Below, piece by piece: positions 54,006-63,967 of a stretch of 64,000 nucleotides of DNA. Numbering within the stretch: position 1 is the stretch's first letter; each line of letters starts with the position of its first letter. The translations under genes and the position numbers were made by a program. This stretch comes from Parapedobacter sp035556095 (GTDB lineage: Bacteria > Bacteroidota > Bacteroidia > Sphingobacteriales > Sphingobacteriaceae), in the NCBI RefSeq assembly GCF_035556095.1, contig NZ_DATMFT010000026.1, positions 62,001 through 126,000 on the forward strand, in the 5' to 3' direction. The notes beneath the pieces were generated by a model that was not told where the DNA came from, ran no database searches, and was given only the letters and a program-made list of their open reading frames with translations.

Positions 54006-57000
54006 TTACCAAATCGCTCCGATTAAGCCGGCTATCCCACCAACGGCAAGTATGCCCCATCCAACCGGGTTTGACACTAATCCAAAGGCAACCAGTCCAC
54101 CGCCTACAACCGCCCCTACACCCAAACCGGTTGCTGTTCCAGCCGCGATTCCAGCCCCTCTTCCGTACTCCGGTGTAACCCGCGACTCCACATAATCACC
54201 TGCGTAGTTTGCAACCATTGCCGTGCCTGTGAGGGCCACAGCGGGTCCCGAAGCCGTATTGGTAAGCACCATGGTACCCAGGCCGACACCCGCCGCATCG
54301 CCAACCAAGACACCATATTCGCCCTGTTCAAAATGAACAGCGGCCGAATAACCCGAGAGAACCACCATGCCGACACCTCCGCCCACCCTAACTGCGCCAC
54401 TGCCGAAACTCATTAACCTTGAAGCACCCGTTGCACCAAAATACCCACCTCCCAAGTCGGCAGCACCAAGCAGGTATGCCGACCCGCCAACGAATTCCGT
54501 CGCTCCAGCCGTCATTCCGATTGTTCTTACGTAAGGATTTTCAATATCGCTAGAAACCACGATGGTAAGTATACCTGACACTTTTGCAAACTGGCCCATT
54601 AGTCCCCCGGCCAATTGAATCCTTGGGATTTCCCTCGACATCTGCACTGTCCCTTCGGGGTTCGGGTGCGCAGGGGTTCTCGAGGGTTCTAGGCCGTTCG
54701 AGGTGACAGGTGTCATTGACGTACCAGCCCGGATCGCCAAGGAATCGGAGGTCGGATGCCAGATATCGTCAAAATGAGCCTGGTTGAAGCGCGAACTCCT
54801 CCAATTCAAATCGGGATTGTACCGCGCATCATACGGTTGCCCCGTAACCGGATCTACCCCTGAAGAATAGCCCAACCTTCTGGCCGTGGCTTCCGCGACA
54901 TCTTCCAAAACCGTATCTTCCATAATATATCCCGGTCGCCGTGCCGCATCGGCCAATCCGCCACCGGGCTCATTAGACCAAAGATTATAAGGACCCTGAA
55001 GGGGCTCTCCGGGCGTAAATTGTCTGGGAATACCAGCCCGTTGCCTAGCGATTTGGTTTACAGATCCCGCCGTGGGGCGTGCGCTTTCCTGTACGACTGT
55101 TCTTGCGGGTTCGGCTACATTTATCGGGGCCGTTCGCTCTTCCGGTTCCCCGGGTGCCGTTTCCGGTGCCGCAACTTCTGGTGTTGCGGGCGGTGGTGTC
55201 TCTTCCCTTTCAGCTTCAGGTGCTACAGTATCCGGAGCGGGCTCCGGCGATCTTTCCGCTGTAGGCCGAGCGGGCCTCGGGGATGAACGCCTGGTTGGCG
55301 CAGGCCTGCTGGGCGCTACCGGTTCTTCTTCAACAATGATCAGCGGTGTAGTTCGGGGTCGAATTCCATAACTGCCGTATTCGATGTTATAAATCGCCTC
55401 CAAATCAGTCCGTTCATATTGATTCGTGTCTACACTGGCGCCTATGATTTCGCCAAACTCATCCCGGATAACCCCTAATCTGACATCCGTTTGGAATACA
55501 CCCGATAAACTAGGTTCGAGCACGGACCCTGAAAAAAATTCGGTGATGCCTCCATATTCGTTGGCTTCTTGACCCGTTGCCGACAGATTAACCCGCGCAA
55601 AAACCTGGCGTATAAGTTCGTTGTGGTCGGTACTCTGCAATCCGTTCGGGTCCACCACGTTTACGGGGTTATTATGCACGTAGAGATATAAGTTTTCCGA
55701 ATCTTCGGGGCCGATAGGATCGGGATTAATCCAGCCGCCCATCCAGTGGGCATAATATCGGTAGCCGAAATAATACAGGCCGGTAACGTCGTCCCGTTCC
55801 TTGCCGGAGTAGCGGTACGCTTTCAAGTCGATGTCTCGCTTGTTTCTGCCGGCTATAAAGGACGTGCCACCGTAGGGGAAATATTCTTCATAGGTAATCA
55901 CATCGCCGTTTTCATCCAGTTCCAATGCGGAAGAACCGAGATGGTTTGCCAGCTGGTAATGGATTTTCTTTTGGGTTACATCGTCGGTTTCCCGTGCCTG
56001 GGTGTCTTTTTCCCATGCATGCATGCGTGCAATGGTATGGTCACCAACGGCGATGGTTGACGTAAAGCGTTTCAGTATTTCTGTTCCGCCACGGACCATG
56101 CGTTTTATTTCACAACCATCGAGGTATATTTTCTCTGTAAGTTCAACCGTGCCGTTGGCCACATCAACCACGCGCTGGCTGATTTTGCGCACCCGCATAC
56201 CGTCACCGCCATACACATAATATTCTTCGTCGTTAGGCTTGCCTTGGGCGGATCGGTCTATAATGACCGCTTTGGCTATGTTATTTCTATAATTCCATTC
56301 CAAGCTCCGCAAGTGGGGCATGTGTGTGCAGTTGCCAGCGGCGTCAAAGCGGCTCTCGGGATTGGAAACGGAAACGCCATTCAAATCGAGCAACGGCAGT
56401 GACCGGTTTGAACTGGCAGAAGTCCAGATTTGCCTGGTCCAGTTCTGGGATACCCCGGTATGTTTTATCGATTTAATATTACCGGCCTCGTCATAAGCGT
56501 ACATGCGGGTATACCGTTCAACGGCCGCCCCGTTGTTGAGCGTAATATGCCGGGTTCCCTTCCCCCAATCGGCCGGAACGCCTGCTTGGCCGCTTCGGTC
56601 GGCGTAGTCGTTCTGCAACAATCCCTGGTGTACCCTGCCAGTAGCCGAAATGAGTTGGTACAAGGCGTCGTATTCAAATTCGGAATGGGCCGATACGTTC
56701 AGCCCCTCCATTACGCGCGGGCTTGCGGCCGCAGCCTGCTGGGCCTCATCCACCAAGTGGACGAGGTTGCCCATCGGGTCGTAGGTGTAATGGATATCCT
56801 GGTAGGTACGTGGCGTTGCGCCCGTTCTGCTGGCTCGTAACCGCTTCATCCGGAACGTTTCCGTATCGTAGGTATAGGCAATTCCCACATCGTTTCCAAG
56901 CAGCACCTGCTGCCTCATGCCTTTGGCATCGTAGCTGGCACTTTTGAGTATTTCCACGTTGCTCAGTACACCGTCTACGGTAGACAGGTGTATTTTCTGG

Positions 57001-60000
57001 AGCGTGCCGCCTTGATTAAACACATACCTTCTCGTCGTCTGATCGGGCAATTGCTGTTCAATTGGGCGGCCCAAGCCGTCGTACTCGTACCTGGAGGTAA
57101 ACACATCGGTCGATAGGCCAACAGCCGCCGGATTTACCCAATCCGGCTCACTGGTAAACTGGCTGAGCAACCTGCGCTCGGTATGCAATGGCAGCATTCC
57201 GGGAGCCGCTAGCTTCAACTCCTGCACCCCCGCCTGGTCGTAGTGGATCACCAGGCACCCCCTAAGATTCTTCCGTTTTGCCTGGGCAACCGGGCTGTCT
57301 TCCCCGTAGACAAATCGCTCCGTGGTGTGGTTGAGACCCAGCGCACCGTCCACACGCACCTGCGTTACGCGATCCAGCGCATCGTAGCGGGTACGTTGGT
57401 GTACACCGCGGCCGTCCCAAAGGTGGATGGTTTGGTCGTTATTATTATGGAAACTCCACCGTTCACCGGCATCCATACTGCTTTCGTAAATCACACGCCC
57501 CAGCATGTCCCTCTTGTACACAAAAGCTTCTAATCCACGGGCATCCGTAATTTGTGTGGGGTTTCCCTTGATGTCAAATATGGTTTCAATCGCCCTCACC
57601 GTACCGTCGTTGTTGGTTGCTGTGCGTACGATGTCCCTGCCCAACGGATCGAATTGTATAGTGGCAGGTGTTTCCTTATGCGCGAGGCTTTTATCCAGTG
57701 CCATTCGCTCGGGCGTGCCTACGGGCTGTACTTCCTTGAACACTTTGTACATAGACCTTTCGATCGTGTCATTCTGATCGAAAGATTTCACTTCCCAAGG
57801 TGTAAACAACGTTTCTGAGAACGTGGCATCGGGGAAGTCGGTTCGGTACATCCTCCCTACCGCATCGTAATATTGATGTATGGATACGCCATAGCTTTCC
57901 AACAGGGTATCGTCTTCAAACACGTGCGTACCCGAGTGAAATGGCTCAAACTGCCGTACAGGCAGTTGTTTGTTGTTGTAAACCACATGGCCACCCACCA
58001 ACCAGCGGTCTGTGGCGTGTGCCAACAGGGGTTCACCGCCCGCATCGGTATCAACGGTACCGTCCGGTTTCCGTTCAATCGCAGGCCCCGGTTCCACTTT
58101 TCGCTTATTTTGTATGATACGGCCAAAACCGTCCTGGTAATCCAAGTCGATTTGTATAATGGGTGTGAGGTTTACATTGCCTTTGCCGTCATGCAATAAG
58201 TTTTCATTTGTAAGGCGTATGCTCCGCAACGGAATGCTATGCAGATCGTAGTATAGGAATGTGGACGTGTTTTGCAAATACAATTCCGGATGGGCAATGA
58301 TGTGGTCAAACGATTCATCACTGCGCGGGCTATAGTCACTAATCGCTGCATGGCCATACCGCTCGTCCGTCCCGTTGTAAAGAACCGTACCCTGGTAAGT
58401 TGCCACGACTGGAACACCTAATGCATCATACAAAACCTCAGATACATTATCGTTTGCATCGGTGAGGCGGCAGGGTTCAATGAGGTTGTAATCCATCGCC
58501 CCTTTGGTTTCATTCCCCAGCGGGTCTGTGGTTTCAACAATGGCCAAGAAATAGCTATCGTACTGATAGGTTGTGAAAATTCCCGGCTGTTTTTCTACTT
58601 TGTCAACAGAATAAAATCCGGATTGATCATTGAAATGGTTTATTGCCGTGCGTTGCCACCAGTACCCGTCTTTTTGAATGTAATTGCCTTCATCCGCCTG
58701 GGATAACATCGCAGGAGTCACTTTTCCACTGAATGCGTCGTCGATTAATCCATCATCAAAACAAGCGATTTCGTCGTGATGGGCCAGTGCCACGTCACCT
58801 GTTTGCCCAAGCGGCAAAACCGCCGTCTGTGCATCGTTCCAGAAGTAAGTCCTGCTCCACCCGATCTGCCGGGCCGTGGCACCCAAAACGGCAGCATCAC
58901 CCCATTTCAATAGCTCGTGGGGGTTTCGTGCGATAGGATTCACTTCATAGCTTTTCGATTCGTATAGGATTCCCGTTCGATACGCGTCGGGGGTATTTAT
59001 TTTCAGGAATTGACGGAGGTCTACGGTAATGTAGTCCTTTGCTTGCAGCTGGTGTATGCCGGGTGCAGTGTTTCTCCGTGCATAGGCAACGCTCATTTGC
59101 TTTGTCATATTCCCGAATTCGTCAACTTCCAATGACAGGTGATGGGTTACCTTGGGATCGTCGGGAGCGCGGTCGTACGTTATTTCCAGTACTTCGGTCC
59201 GGTAGGTATAGCAACTACCATGGTGCTTTGCGGCAGTCGGTTGGATGGTTCGAATCGCATAGTTCGTTTGGGTAACGGTATATGGATGCTCTTCCAATTC
59301 GCCGTCCGGCTTTACGCCGTATACTTCTTGCCGCATCAACTTACCAGCCAGGCTGCTGTACCCCTTGATGAAGTCATTTTCCGATTGTGCGCCATTGTGT
59401 TCAAAAAACGGCGGCGGCAACGACGGTTGGTTACCGTCTTTACGGTAGTATTGGTATGTTTTCCTCGCATCCCAGCCAAACAAGCCCGGGTGCAGCCATG
59501 TTTTGGTGCATGATGGCTGTGTGTAATCGGTATTATGGACGGATACATCGGTCTCCTGGGTCTCCACATCGTATTGTTCCACGCGGCCAAAACAAACGAA
59601 ATGCCGTTCGTTGCCATTGTAATGTCCATCGTAATAATGGTAAGTGGTGGCTATCCGGCTATTGGCAATAGTATCGATGATGATCCGCTGATTCGCCACC
59701 GTAAAATGAGACGGGATTTTGGATATCCAGGGCTTACCCTTCCGTTGCGATTCGAGGTAATGTGCGCCTGAAAACCCGTAGTTGATCTGCGTAAGGCATC
59801 CCATGCCGTTGTCCAGCTGCATCATTAACCGCGGCTTTTCCCCACCGGTCAATTTAAGGTACTGCATGGCTGAACCAGCAGCATAGCATAACGAGTTTGA
59901 CCAGACGAGGCACGGCGTACCATCGCCGAGCAAATCCAAAATCTGTGCACTGCTCAGCAAATCGATATAAGGTAACCCGGTTATCCGCCCCCCTTCAACA

Positions 60001-61895
60001 AAGCCATTCCCCGATGCGTTGTACCAATACCTGATCTCACCGCGTCCCAGGTAGATCAAGTCGGCAGTACCGCTACCATCCAGGTCGAAAAAACGTATTC
60101 TACTCGCGTCAAACCCGCTGTCAAAATCGATTACGGGCGCGTCTTCCATCAAAACCGACTTACCGAAGCGTCCATTGCCCAGGTTAGGGAAATATTCCGC
60201 CCGTCCGTTCTTAATCCGTACTTGATCCGGAAGGCCGTCGCCCGTCATGTCTGCCATGAAATAATCCAATGGCAGGTTATTTCCCAATGTAGGTGCATAG
60301 GCAGCCCCATTGGAAAGCGGTTTTGCAAATTCAAATGGCTTACCAAACCCTTCTTTCCCATCAAACGGATAGCAAGTGAGTTTATCTTCGGTTTCAACGA
60401 TAAGGTCTGCAAATCCATCCGCATTTACATCCATGAACTTGGCGTTGCTCACCTGTGGAATATTCCTGAAGGGCGTAAAGCCTGTCCACGCTTCTTTGTG
60501 GGTATCATATTCGTAATAGCCTGCGGTTCTGCCCTGCAGGGTAAACAGATTCAGGTTACCGTCTTGGTCGAAGTCGCCCAGGGCGTAGGTTCCCATGCGT
60601 TGCGATGGTTTAGCGATGACGGTTTCTTGCTTATCAAAAAATCCATTGCCCCTATTCCGCTTGTAGTACCAATTGTTGGCCGTTTCGGTCAAAATGCCGG
60701 GCAGCCCCTCTCCAAACAGGTCAGCAAACCGCGTTTCCGTACCATTAAATCCCTGCGGCACGTTGCTATTGCTTTCCACCGCACACGGGCTGAACGATGT
60801 CTCCGGTTTGGGTGCTGTATAGGTGAATCGGAGGGGCGGAAGTGCTTTTTCCGTATATGTACCCTGCGTCAGGTCGCGCTTCACCCCCATGAATGCCAGT
60901 TGTTGTATGGTCGTGCCCAGCGGGCTTTCGTTGTAGTCTATCTCAAAAACACCGGTGAGGGAAGGCTTTGCGGATAATTCGGGAATGTTGTGATAACTCA
61001 ATATACGCCTGCATAGCCGATATGTGCGGATTTCAAATCCGGGATGGTACATCGAAAAGGGATCGCGCCGGATTGCCCATTTCTGTGCAGGTGCGGTGGT
61101 CTCATAAGGCCGCGGGGCATATTCACCGTAATCAAATACCACCTCAAAAAGCCACTTGTTGGCCGGGGGGGCCGGCTTACCCGGCAGCAGCGGAATGGAG
61201 TTGCCATAAACAATCCGCTCGGGATATTTTTGGACGAAACCGGCTACACTTCCCTTTTTCACCCGATGGTATTCCGATGGCATTTGCGCATCGACGTTAT
61301 CTGCATTTTCGCCCTTGTATTTGTACCACACGGCATTGCCGCGGTTATCGTACTGTTCTTCCAGCAGCCACCTAAAAACCTGTTCGTCTTTTTCGGGGTT
61401 GGTTATCCTTCCATACTGCACACCGTATACCGAAACGACACCATCACCCGCTACCGTACGCCAGTGTATGGCATGGTTATCTTTTTTGACCCATTTTTCA
61501 AACCGTGTAAACCCTTCCTCCACTGTTTGGCGATAGTCATAAATCCAGTATTCGGGTGTTTCTGCTGTTTTTTGTATCCATTCGGTGCCCGCCTGTATCA
61601 ATGCCGGAACCAGTGAAGTGCCGCCACCGAAGGCATAGCTGTCTGTCCCATCGTATTTCGGAAGTCCTTTTTTGGTATCAATCGCGATGAAGGGAATACC
61701 CGAAAGCGACCAACCGATCCCGAATGCGGAATTCCGGGACGAGGAGCTATAAGCTAAGCCCAGGCTTGGGCCGAAATCAGCTCTTCCCGTGGGTAATGGA
61801 ATCTCCACGCTTCCGGTTACCCCACCGTTCGCCGGGTTCACATCAAGTTGATGTTTCAGCTGGAGGTCCTGGATATTTATCTTTTTGAAATCCAT
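54006..61895 (-). CDS. Tc toxin TcB-TcC fusion with C-terminal cargo
   Basis: A 2629-residue fusion of the TcB and TcC subunits, which form a hollow shell enclosing a cytotoxic C-terminus and dock onto TcA. The N-terminal SpvB domain has LDVNPANGGVTGSVEIPLPTG. VCBS-type propeller repeats follow: DVNADGFADL, DMTGDGLPDQ and DLDGSGTADL. TcB middle domains come next (VGRVEQYDVETQETD-like region), with many RHS/YD repeats (YDPLGRDIV-type). The RHS core ends YYFGYRYYAHWMGGWINPDP and NPVNVVDPNGL, with Leu2086 ending this motif. The region after it (2087-2629) holds a Pro/Glu/Ala-rich linker (~2165-2290), an unrecognised domain (~2290-2420) and a Gly-rich hydrophobic tail. No signal peptide is seen. 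It is the first gene of a two-gene operon with tcA. Confidence 0.9.
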   Translation of the reverse strand: MDFKKINIQDLQLKHQLDVNPANGGVTGSVEIPLPTGRADFGPSLGLAYSSSSRNSAFGIGWSLSGIPFIAIDTKKGLPKYDGTDSYAFGGGTSLVPALIQAGTEWIQKTAETPEYWIYDYRQTVEEGFTRFEKWVKKDNHAIHWRTVAGDGVVSVYGVQYGRITNPEKDEQVFRWLLEEQYDNRGNAVWYKYKGENADNVDAQMPSEYHRVKKGSVAGFVQKYPERIVYGNSIPLLPGKPAPPANKWLFEVVFDYGEYAPRPYETTAPAQKWAIRRDPFSMYHPGFEIRTYRLCRRILSYHNIPELSAKPSLTGVFEIDYNESPLGTTIQQLAFMGVKRDLTQGTYTEKALPPLRFTYTAPKPETSFSPCAVESNSNVPQGFNGTETRFADLFGEGLPGILTETANNWYYKRNRGNGFFDKQETVIAKPSQRMGTYALGDFDQDGNLNLFTLQGRTAGYYEYDTHKEAWTGFTPFRNIPQVSNAKFMDVNADGFADLIVETEDKLTCYPFDGKEGFGKPFEFAKPLSNGAAYAPTLGNNLPLDYFMADMTGDGLPDQVRIKNGRAEYFPNLGNGRFGKSVLMEDAPVIDFDSGFDASRIRFFDLDGSGTADLIYLGRGEIRYWYNASGNGFVEGGRITGLPYIDLLSSAQILDLLGDGTPCLVWSNSLCYAAGSAMQYLKLTGGEKPRLMMQLDNGMGCLTQINYGFSGAHYLESQRKGKPWISKIPSHFTVANQRIIIDTIANSRIATTYHYYDGHYNGNERHFVCFGRVEQYDVETQETDVSVHNTDYTQPSCTKTWLHPGLFGWDARKTYQYYRKDGNQPSLPPPFFEHNGAQSENDFIKGYSSLAGKLMRQEVYGVKPDGELEEHPYTVTQTNYAIRTIQPTAAKHHGSCYTYRTEVLEITYDRAPDDPKVTHHLSLEVDEFGNMTKQMSVAYARRNTAPGIHQLQAKDYITVDLRQFLKINTPDAYRTGILYESKSYEVNPIARNPHELLKWGDAAVLGATARQIGWSRTYFWNDAQTAVLPLGQTGDVALAHHDEIACFDDGLIDDAFSGKVTPAMLSQADEGNYIQKDGYWWQRTAINHFNDQSGFYSVDKVEKQPGIFTTYQYDSYFLAIVETTDPLGNETKGAMDYNLIEPCRLTDANDNVSEVLYDALGVPVVATYQGTVLYNGTDERYGHAAISDYSPRSDESFDHIIAHPELYLQNTSTFLYYDLHSIPLRSIRLTNENLLHDGKGNVNLTPIIQIDLDYQDGFGRIIQNKRKVEPGPAIERKPDGTVDTDAGGEPLLAHATDRWLVGGHVVYNNKQLPVRQFEPFHSGTHVFEDDTLLESYGVSIHQYYDAVGRMYRTDFPDATFSETLFTPWEVKSFDQNDTIERSMYKVFKEVQPVGTPERMALDKSLAHKETPATIQFDPLGRDIVRTATNNDGTVRAIETIFDIKGNPTQITDARGLEAFVYKRDMLGRVIYESSMDAGERWSFHNNNDQTIHLWDGRGVHQRTRYDALDRVTQVRVDGALGLNHTTERFVYGEDSPVAQAKRKNLRGCLVIHYDQAGVQELKLAAPGMLPLHTERRLLSQFTSEPDWVNPAAVGLSTDVFTSRYEYDGLGRPIEQQLPDQTTRRYVFNQGGTLQKIHLSTVDGVLSNVEILKSASYDAKGMRQQVLLGNDVGIAYTYDTETFRMKRLRASRTGATPRTYQDIHYTYDPMGNLVHLVDEAQQAAAASPRVMEGLNVSAHSEFEYDALYQLISATGRVHQGLLQNDYADRSGQAGVPADWGKGTRHITLNNGAAVERYTRMYAYDEAGNIKSIKHTGVSQNWTRQIWTSASSNRSLPLLDLNGVSVSNPESRFDAAGNCTHMPHLRSLEWNYRNNIAKAVIIDRSAQGKPNDEEYYVYGGDGMRVRKISQRVVDVANGTVELTEKIYLDGCEIKRMVRGGTEILKRFTSTIAVGDHTIARMHAWEKDTQARETDDVTQKKIHYQLANHLGSSALELDENGDVITYEEYFPYGGTSFIAGRNKRDIDLKAYRYSGKERDDVTGLYYFGYRYYAHWMGGWINPDPIGPEDSENLYLYVHNNPVNVVDPNGLQSTDHNELIRQVFARVNLSATGQEANEYGGITEFFSGSVLEPSLSGVFQTDVRLGVIRDEFGEIIGASVDTNQYERTDLEAIYNIEYGSYGIRPRTTPLIIVEEEPVAPSRPAPTRRSSPRPARPTAERSPEPAPDTVAPEAEREETPPPATPEVAAPETAPGEPEERTAPINVAEPARTVVQESARPTAGSVNQIARQRAGIPRQFTPGEPLQGPYNLWSNEPGGGLADAARRPGYIMEDTVLEDVAEATARRLGYSSGVDPVTGQPYDARYNPDLNWRSSRFNQAHFDDIWHPTSDSLAIRAGTSMTPVTSNGLEPSRTPAHPNPEGTVQMSREIPRIQLAGGLMGQFAKVSGILTIVVSSDIENPYVRTIGMTAGATEFVGGSAYLLGAADLGGGYFGATGASRLMSFGSGAVRVGGGVGMVVLSGYSAAVHFEQGEYGVLVGDAAGVGLGTMVLTNTASGPAVALTGTAMVANYAGDYVESRVTPEYGRGAGIAAGTATGLGVGAVVGGGLVAFGLVSNPVGWGILAVGGIAGLIGAIW

Positions 61896-61915
61896 AATCT
61901 ATCATGGGTTTATTG

Positions 61916-61949
61916 CAAAGGCTAAATTGAGCATTGTCAGACGAGCAAC
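61916..61949 (-). promoter_or_regulatory. Possible promoter of the Tc toxin operon
   Basis: On the minus strand GTTG (61949-61946), a 21-nt spacer and TAGCCTTTG (61924-61916) resemble the Bacteroidota promoter with one extra base in the -7 box. It lies 21 bp before the ATG at 61895. Confidence 0.35.
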
Positions 61950-62033
61950 CAATACCTAAATTGGTGTATTTTACTTACACACTGACCGTTACCGGGGAGG
62001 CTACCTTATTGCATGAGGGTATGCGTAGCGCAC

Positions 62034-62066
62034 AAAAAAACCCGTCTCGTTTAAAACAAGACGGGT
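62034..62066 (-). terminator. Rho-independent terminator of the GH110-like gene
   Basis: On the minus strand the stem ACCCGTCT/AGACGGGT (62059-62066 with 62040-62047) has an 11-nt loop and is followed by seven T. It lies 60 bp after the stop codon at 62126 and is nearly identical to the hairpin at 26452-26484, including the loop (one base different) and the CCGC next to the stem. Confidence 0.85.
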
Positions 62067-62125
62067 CCGCGGCAGATTTCATACTTCCAAGGGCAAGCAA
62101 TACCGCTGGAGGAGGCAACAATGCG

Positions 62126-63967
62126 TCACTTAAACACCCGCTGCCCTCGCTGGGTGATTTCCCGCTTACGCATGTGTTCAAAATGGATGGACTTCCCCAA
62201 AAAGTCATCGTCTGCGTCGTTGTCCGCCAATGTAACCGCGTCGCAACCATCCAGATAAATACCGACCGGGCGGTAAAACGGCTCATAGTCAAACGTCCGT
62301 AACAGGCGGTTCTTTGCAAATACCAACCCCGAAACCGATCGTGCATACAAGATGGCGTGGTCGTAGTGCCTGAAAGTATTTTCCATGATCCGGATGTTCC
62401 GGTGAAAGGCCGGGAAATCCGACCGATCCGGCCGGATAGACGGCGTTATTGTGATGACGCCTTCTCCCCACCCCCACGGGCTGTCGATGATGTTGTTTCC
62501 AGACGTATAGCAGTTTTCGAATACGTTATTGGAGATCAGCACGTCGCGTACCCCGCCCGCTTCGTACCAAAGGTCGGTGTCGCCCTCAATAAGAATGGCT
62601 GCACCGGCGGTATTGAAGTAATTATGCTCGATCACCACTTTTCCAGCCGTGGTCACCAGTATCCCACGCGCCCGGTGCCGCTTCAGCACCCGGCAATTAC
62701 GGATGAAGACATCAGGGTTACGATCGGCGTTTTCGAGTAGGTCGCCTGCCGATACCGCGCCCCGGTGGGGTCGGTCGAAGGTTACCCGGTACCCCACCAC
62801 CTTTCCGGCATGCCACACGGTTTCCTGTCCGACCACCCGTATCGAATCCTTTGGCTGCATGGTTAACGTGTCGATTACCCATGCTATTTCCCCCTCGTCA
62901 AAACCAATGTAGCGTGCGTTCGGTTTCACCATGACCGACCGATCGTCGGTCACCGAATCGACGGGTGCATACATCCCGTGCACATTGGTAAAGTCATCGC
63001 CGGCACCGGTCATGGTCACGCCGTCCATCGCTATCGTCCCTTTGCAGCCGTTAAAATGCGTGGCATCAGCAATCACACTGAACACCCTTCCTTTCGCTTC
63101 ATTGGCTATGATTTGCACGTTTTTAAGGAAGATGTCGGTGCTCCGATAACCGCTCACCCCACAACTCAATGTGTGATAGATGGTTACATCGGCTATCTCA
63201 ACACGCTCACTATTGATTACCAGGATACCATCGGTAATATAAGCGCCATGGTAAAGTGCTACAAAGGTACCCACTTCGGGTTTAACCTTTGGCCTGAAAT
63301 GGAACCGCACCAAATCGCCATCCAACTTGCTCACGGAGGCGCCGGGGAGATCGCCCAACGGGTTATCCCGCGTTTGGTAAACGATTTCCTTCCTATCTTT
63401 GTCGTAAAGGTTGTTGTAATTTTTGGTGATCGGACTCCGCCAGCCTTCCCCCAGGAAAAAAATCGAGTCGCCTACGATCTCATACGGATAGGCCCGGCTA
63501 TCGATCGACATATCCACGTAGTCGTCTGCAATCGATACGATCTGTCCCTGCGAGATGAAGGGCCGATCCCAGTCGATACTGAACCCCTCCAGCCGGATAT
63601 CGGTTGCGTGGTCGATCCGGAACGGCATCATCCGGCCGTGGAAGACAAAGGCGGTGCCCGCACCCGTTACCGTCACGTTTTTCATTCCGGTCAGATCGAA
63701 TGCTACCGAGGGGGCAAACAAAGCTTCATCGCGGTGGTGGGGCCAAAAGTCATAACGCCCCGCCGGGAAGACCAAATGGACGGGGTGGTCGCGGTGCGTC
63801 CGTAACCATTTACGGATCAAGGGTTCCACATTCAATCGTGTATTGGGCATCAGGCCGCTATCCGCTACGCGAATTACGACCGGTGCCATTTCCGAAGCCA
63901 CCGCGGTCTTCCCCAAGCCGAACATCAGGCCAGCGGTAATCAAGCAAAAAATACCCAAGCTTTTCAT
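62126..63967 (-). CDS. GH110-like alpha-1,3-galactosidase (parallel beta-helix)
   Basis: A 613-residue exported protein (signal peptide ending near TAVAS) with right-handed parallel beta-helix repeats. It resembles GH110 alpha-1,3-galactosidases: PVHLVFPAGRYDFWPHH at the start of the fold, IEGFSIDWD-type strand (RLEGFSIDWDRPF), DATHFNGCKGTIAMDGVTMTGAGDDFTNVHG, which matches the GH110 'GCKG...DD..NVHG' signature with candidate catalytic Asp, then FIRNCRVLKRHRARGILVTTAGKVVIEHNYF. GH110 enzymes remove alpha-1,3-linked galactose from blood-group B or linear structures. The length is typical (about 600). It is separated from the Tc genes by its own terminator. The gene upstream lies outside the window. 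Confidence 0.82.
   Translation of the reverse strand: MKSLGIFCLITAGLMFGLGKTAVASEMAPVVIRVADSGLMPNTRLNVEPLIRKWLRTHRDHPVHLVFPAGRYDFWPHHRDEALFAPSVAFDLTGMKNVTVTGAGTAFVFHGRMMPFRIDHATDIRLEGFSIDWDRPFISQGQIVSIADDYVDMSIDSRAYPYEIVGDSIFFLGEGWRSPITKNYNNLYDKDRKEIVYQTRDNPLGDLPGASVSKLDGDLVRFHFRPKVKPEVGTFVALYHGAYITDGILVINSERVEIADVTIYHTLSCGVSGYRSTDIFLKNVQIIANEAKGRVFSVIADATHFNGCKGTIAMDGVTMTGAGDDFTNVHGMYAPVDSVTDDRSVMVKPNARYIGFDEGEIAWVIDTLTMQPKDSIRVVGQETVWHAGKVVGYRVTFDRPHRGAVSAGDLLENADRNPDVFIRNCRVLKRHRARGILVTTAGKVVIEHNYFNTAGAAILIEGDTDLWYEAGGVRDVLISNNVFENCYTSGNNIIDSPWGWGEGVITITPSIRPDRSDFPAFHRNIRIMENTFRHYDHAILYARSVSGLVFAKNRLLRTFDYEPFYRPVGIYLDGCDAVTLADNDADDDFLGKSIHFEHMRKREITQRGQRVFK

Noticed and set aside
60222..60977. 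251-codon plus-strand frame opposite the TcB-TcC gene
   Set aside because: It is a shadow of a long, clearly coding minus-strand gene and its translation has no family features.
54006..61895. Reading the RHS protein as a contact-dependent or type VI effector
   Set aside because: The SpvB and TcB-type middle domains and the adjacent TcA gene point to a Tc toxin. No PAAR, VgrG or immunity-type small gene is next to it.
61934..62346. Short frames on both strands between the Tc operon and the GH110-like gene
   Set aside because: They run through the terminator hairpin and into the antisense of the GH110-like gene, so neither is credible.
62978..63805. 275-codon plus-strand frame opposite the GH110-like gene
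   Set aside because: It is antisense to a gene with good beta-helix motifs; its length is explained by the codon bias of the real gene.
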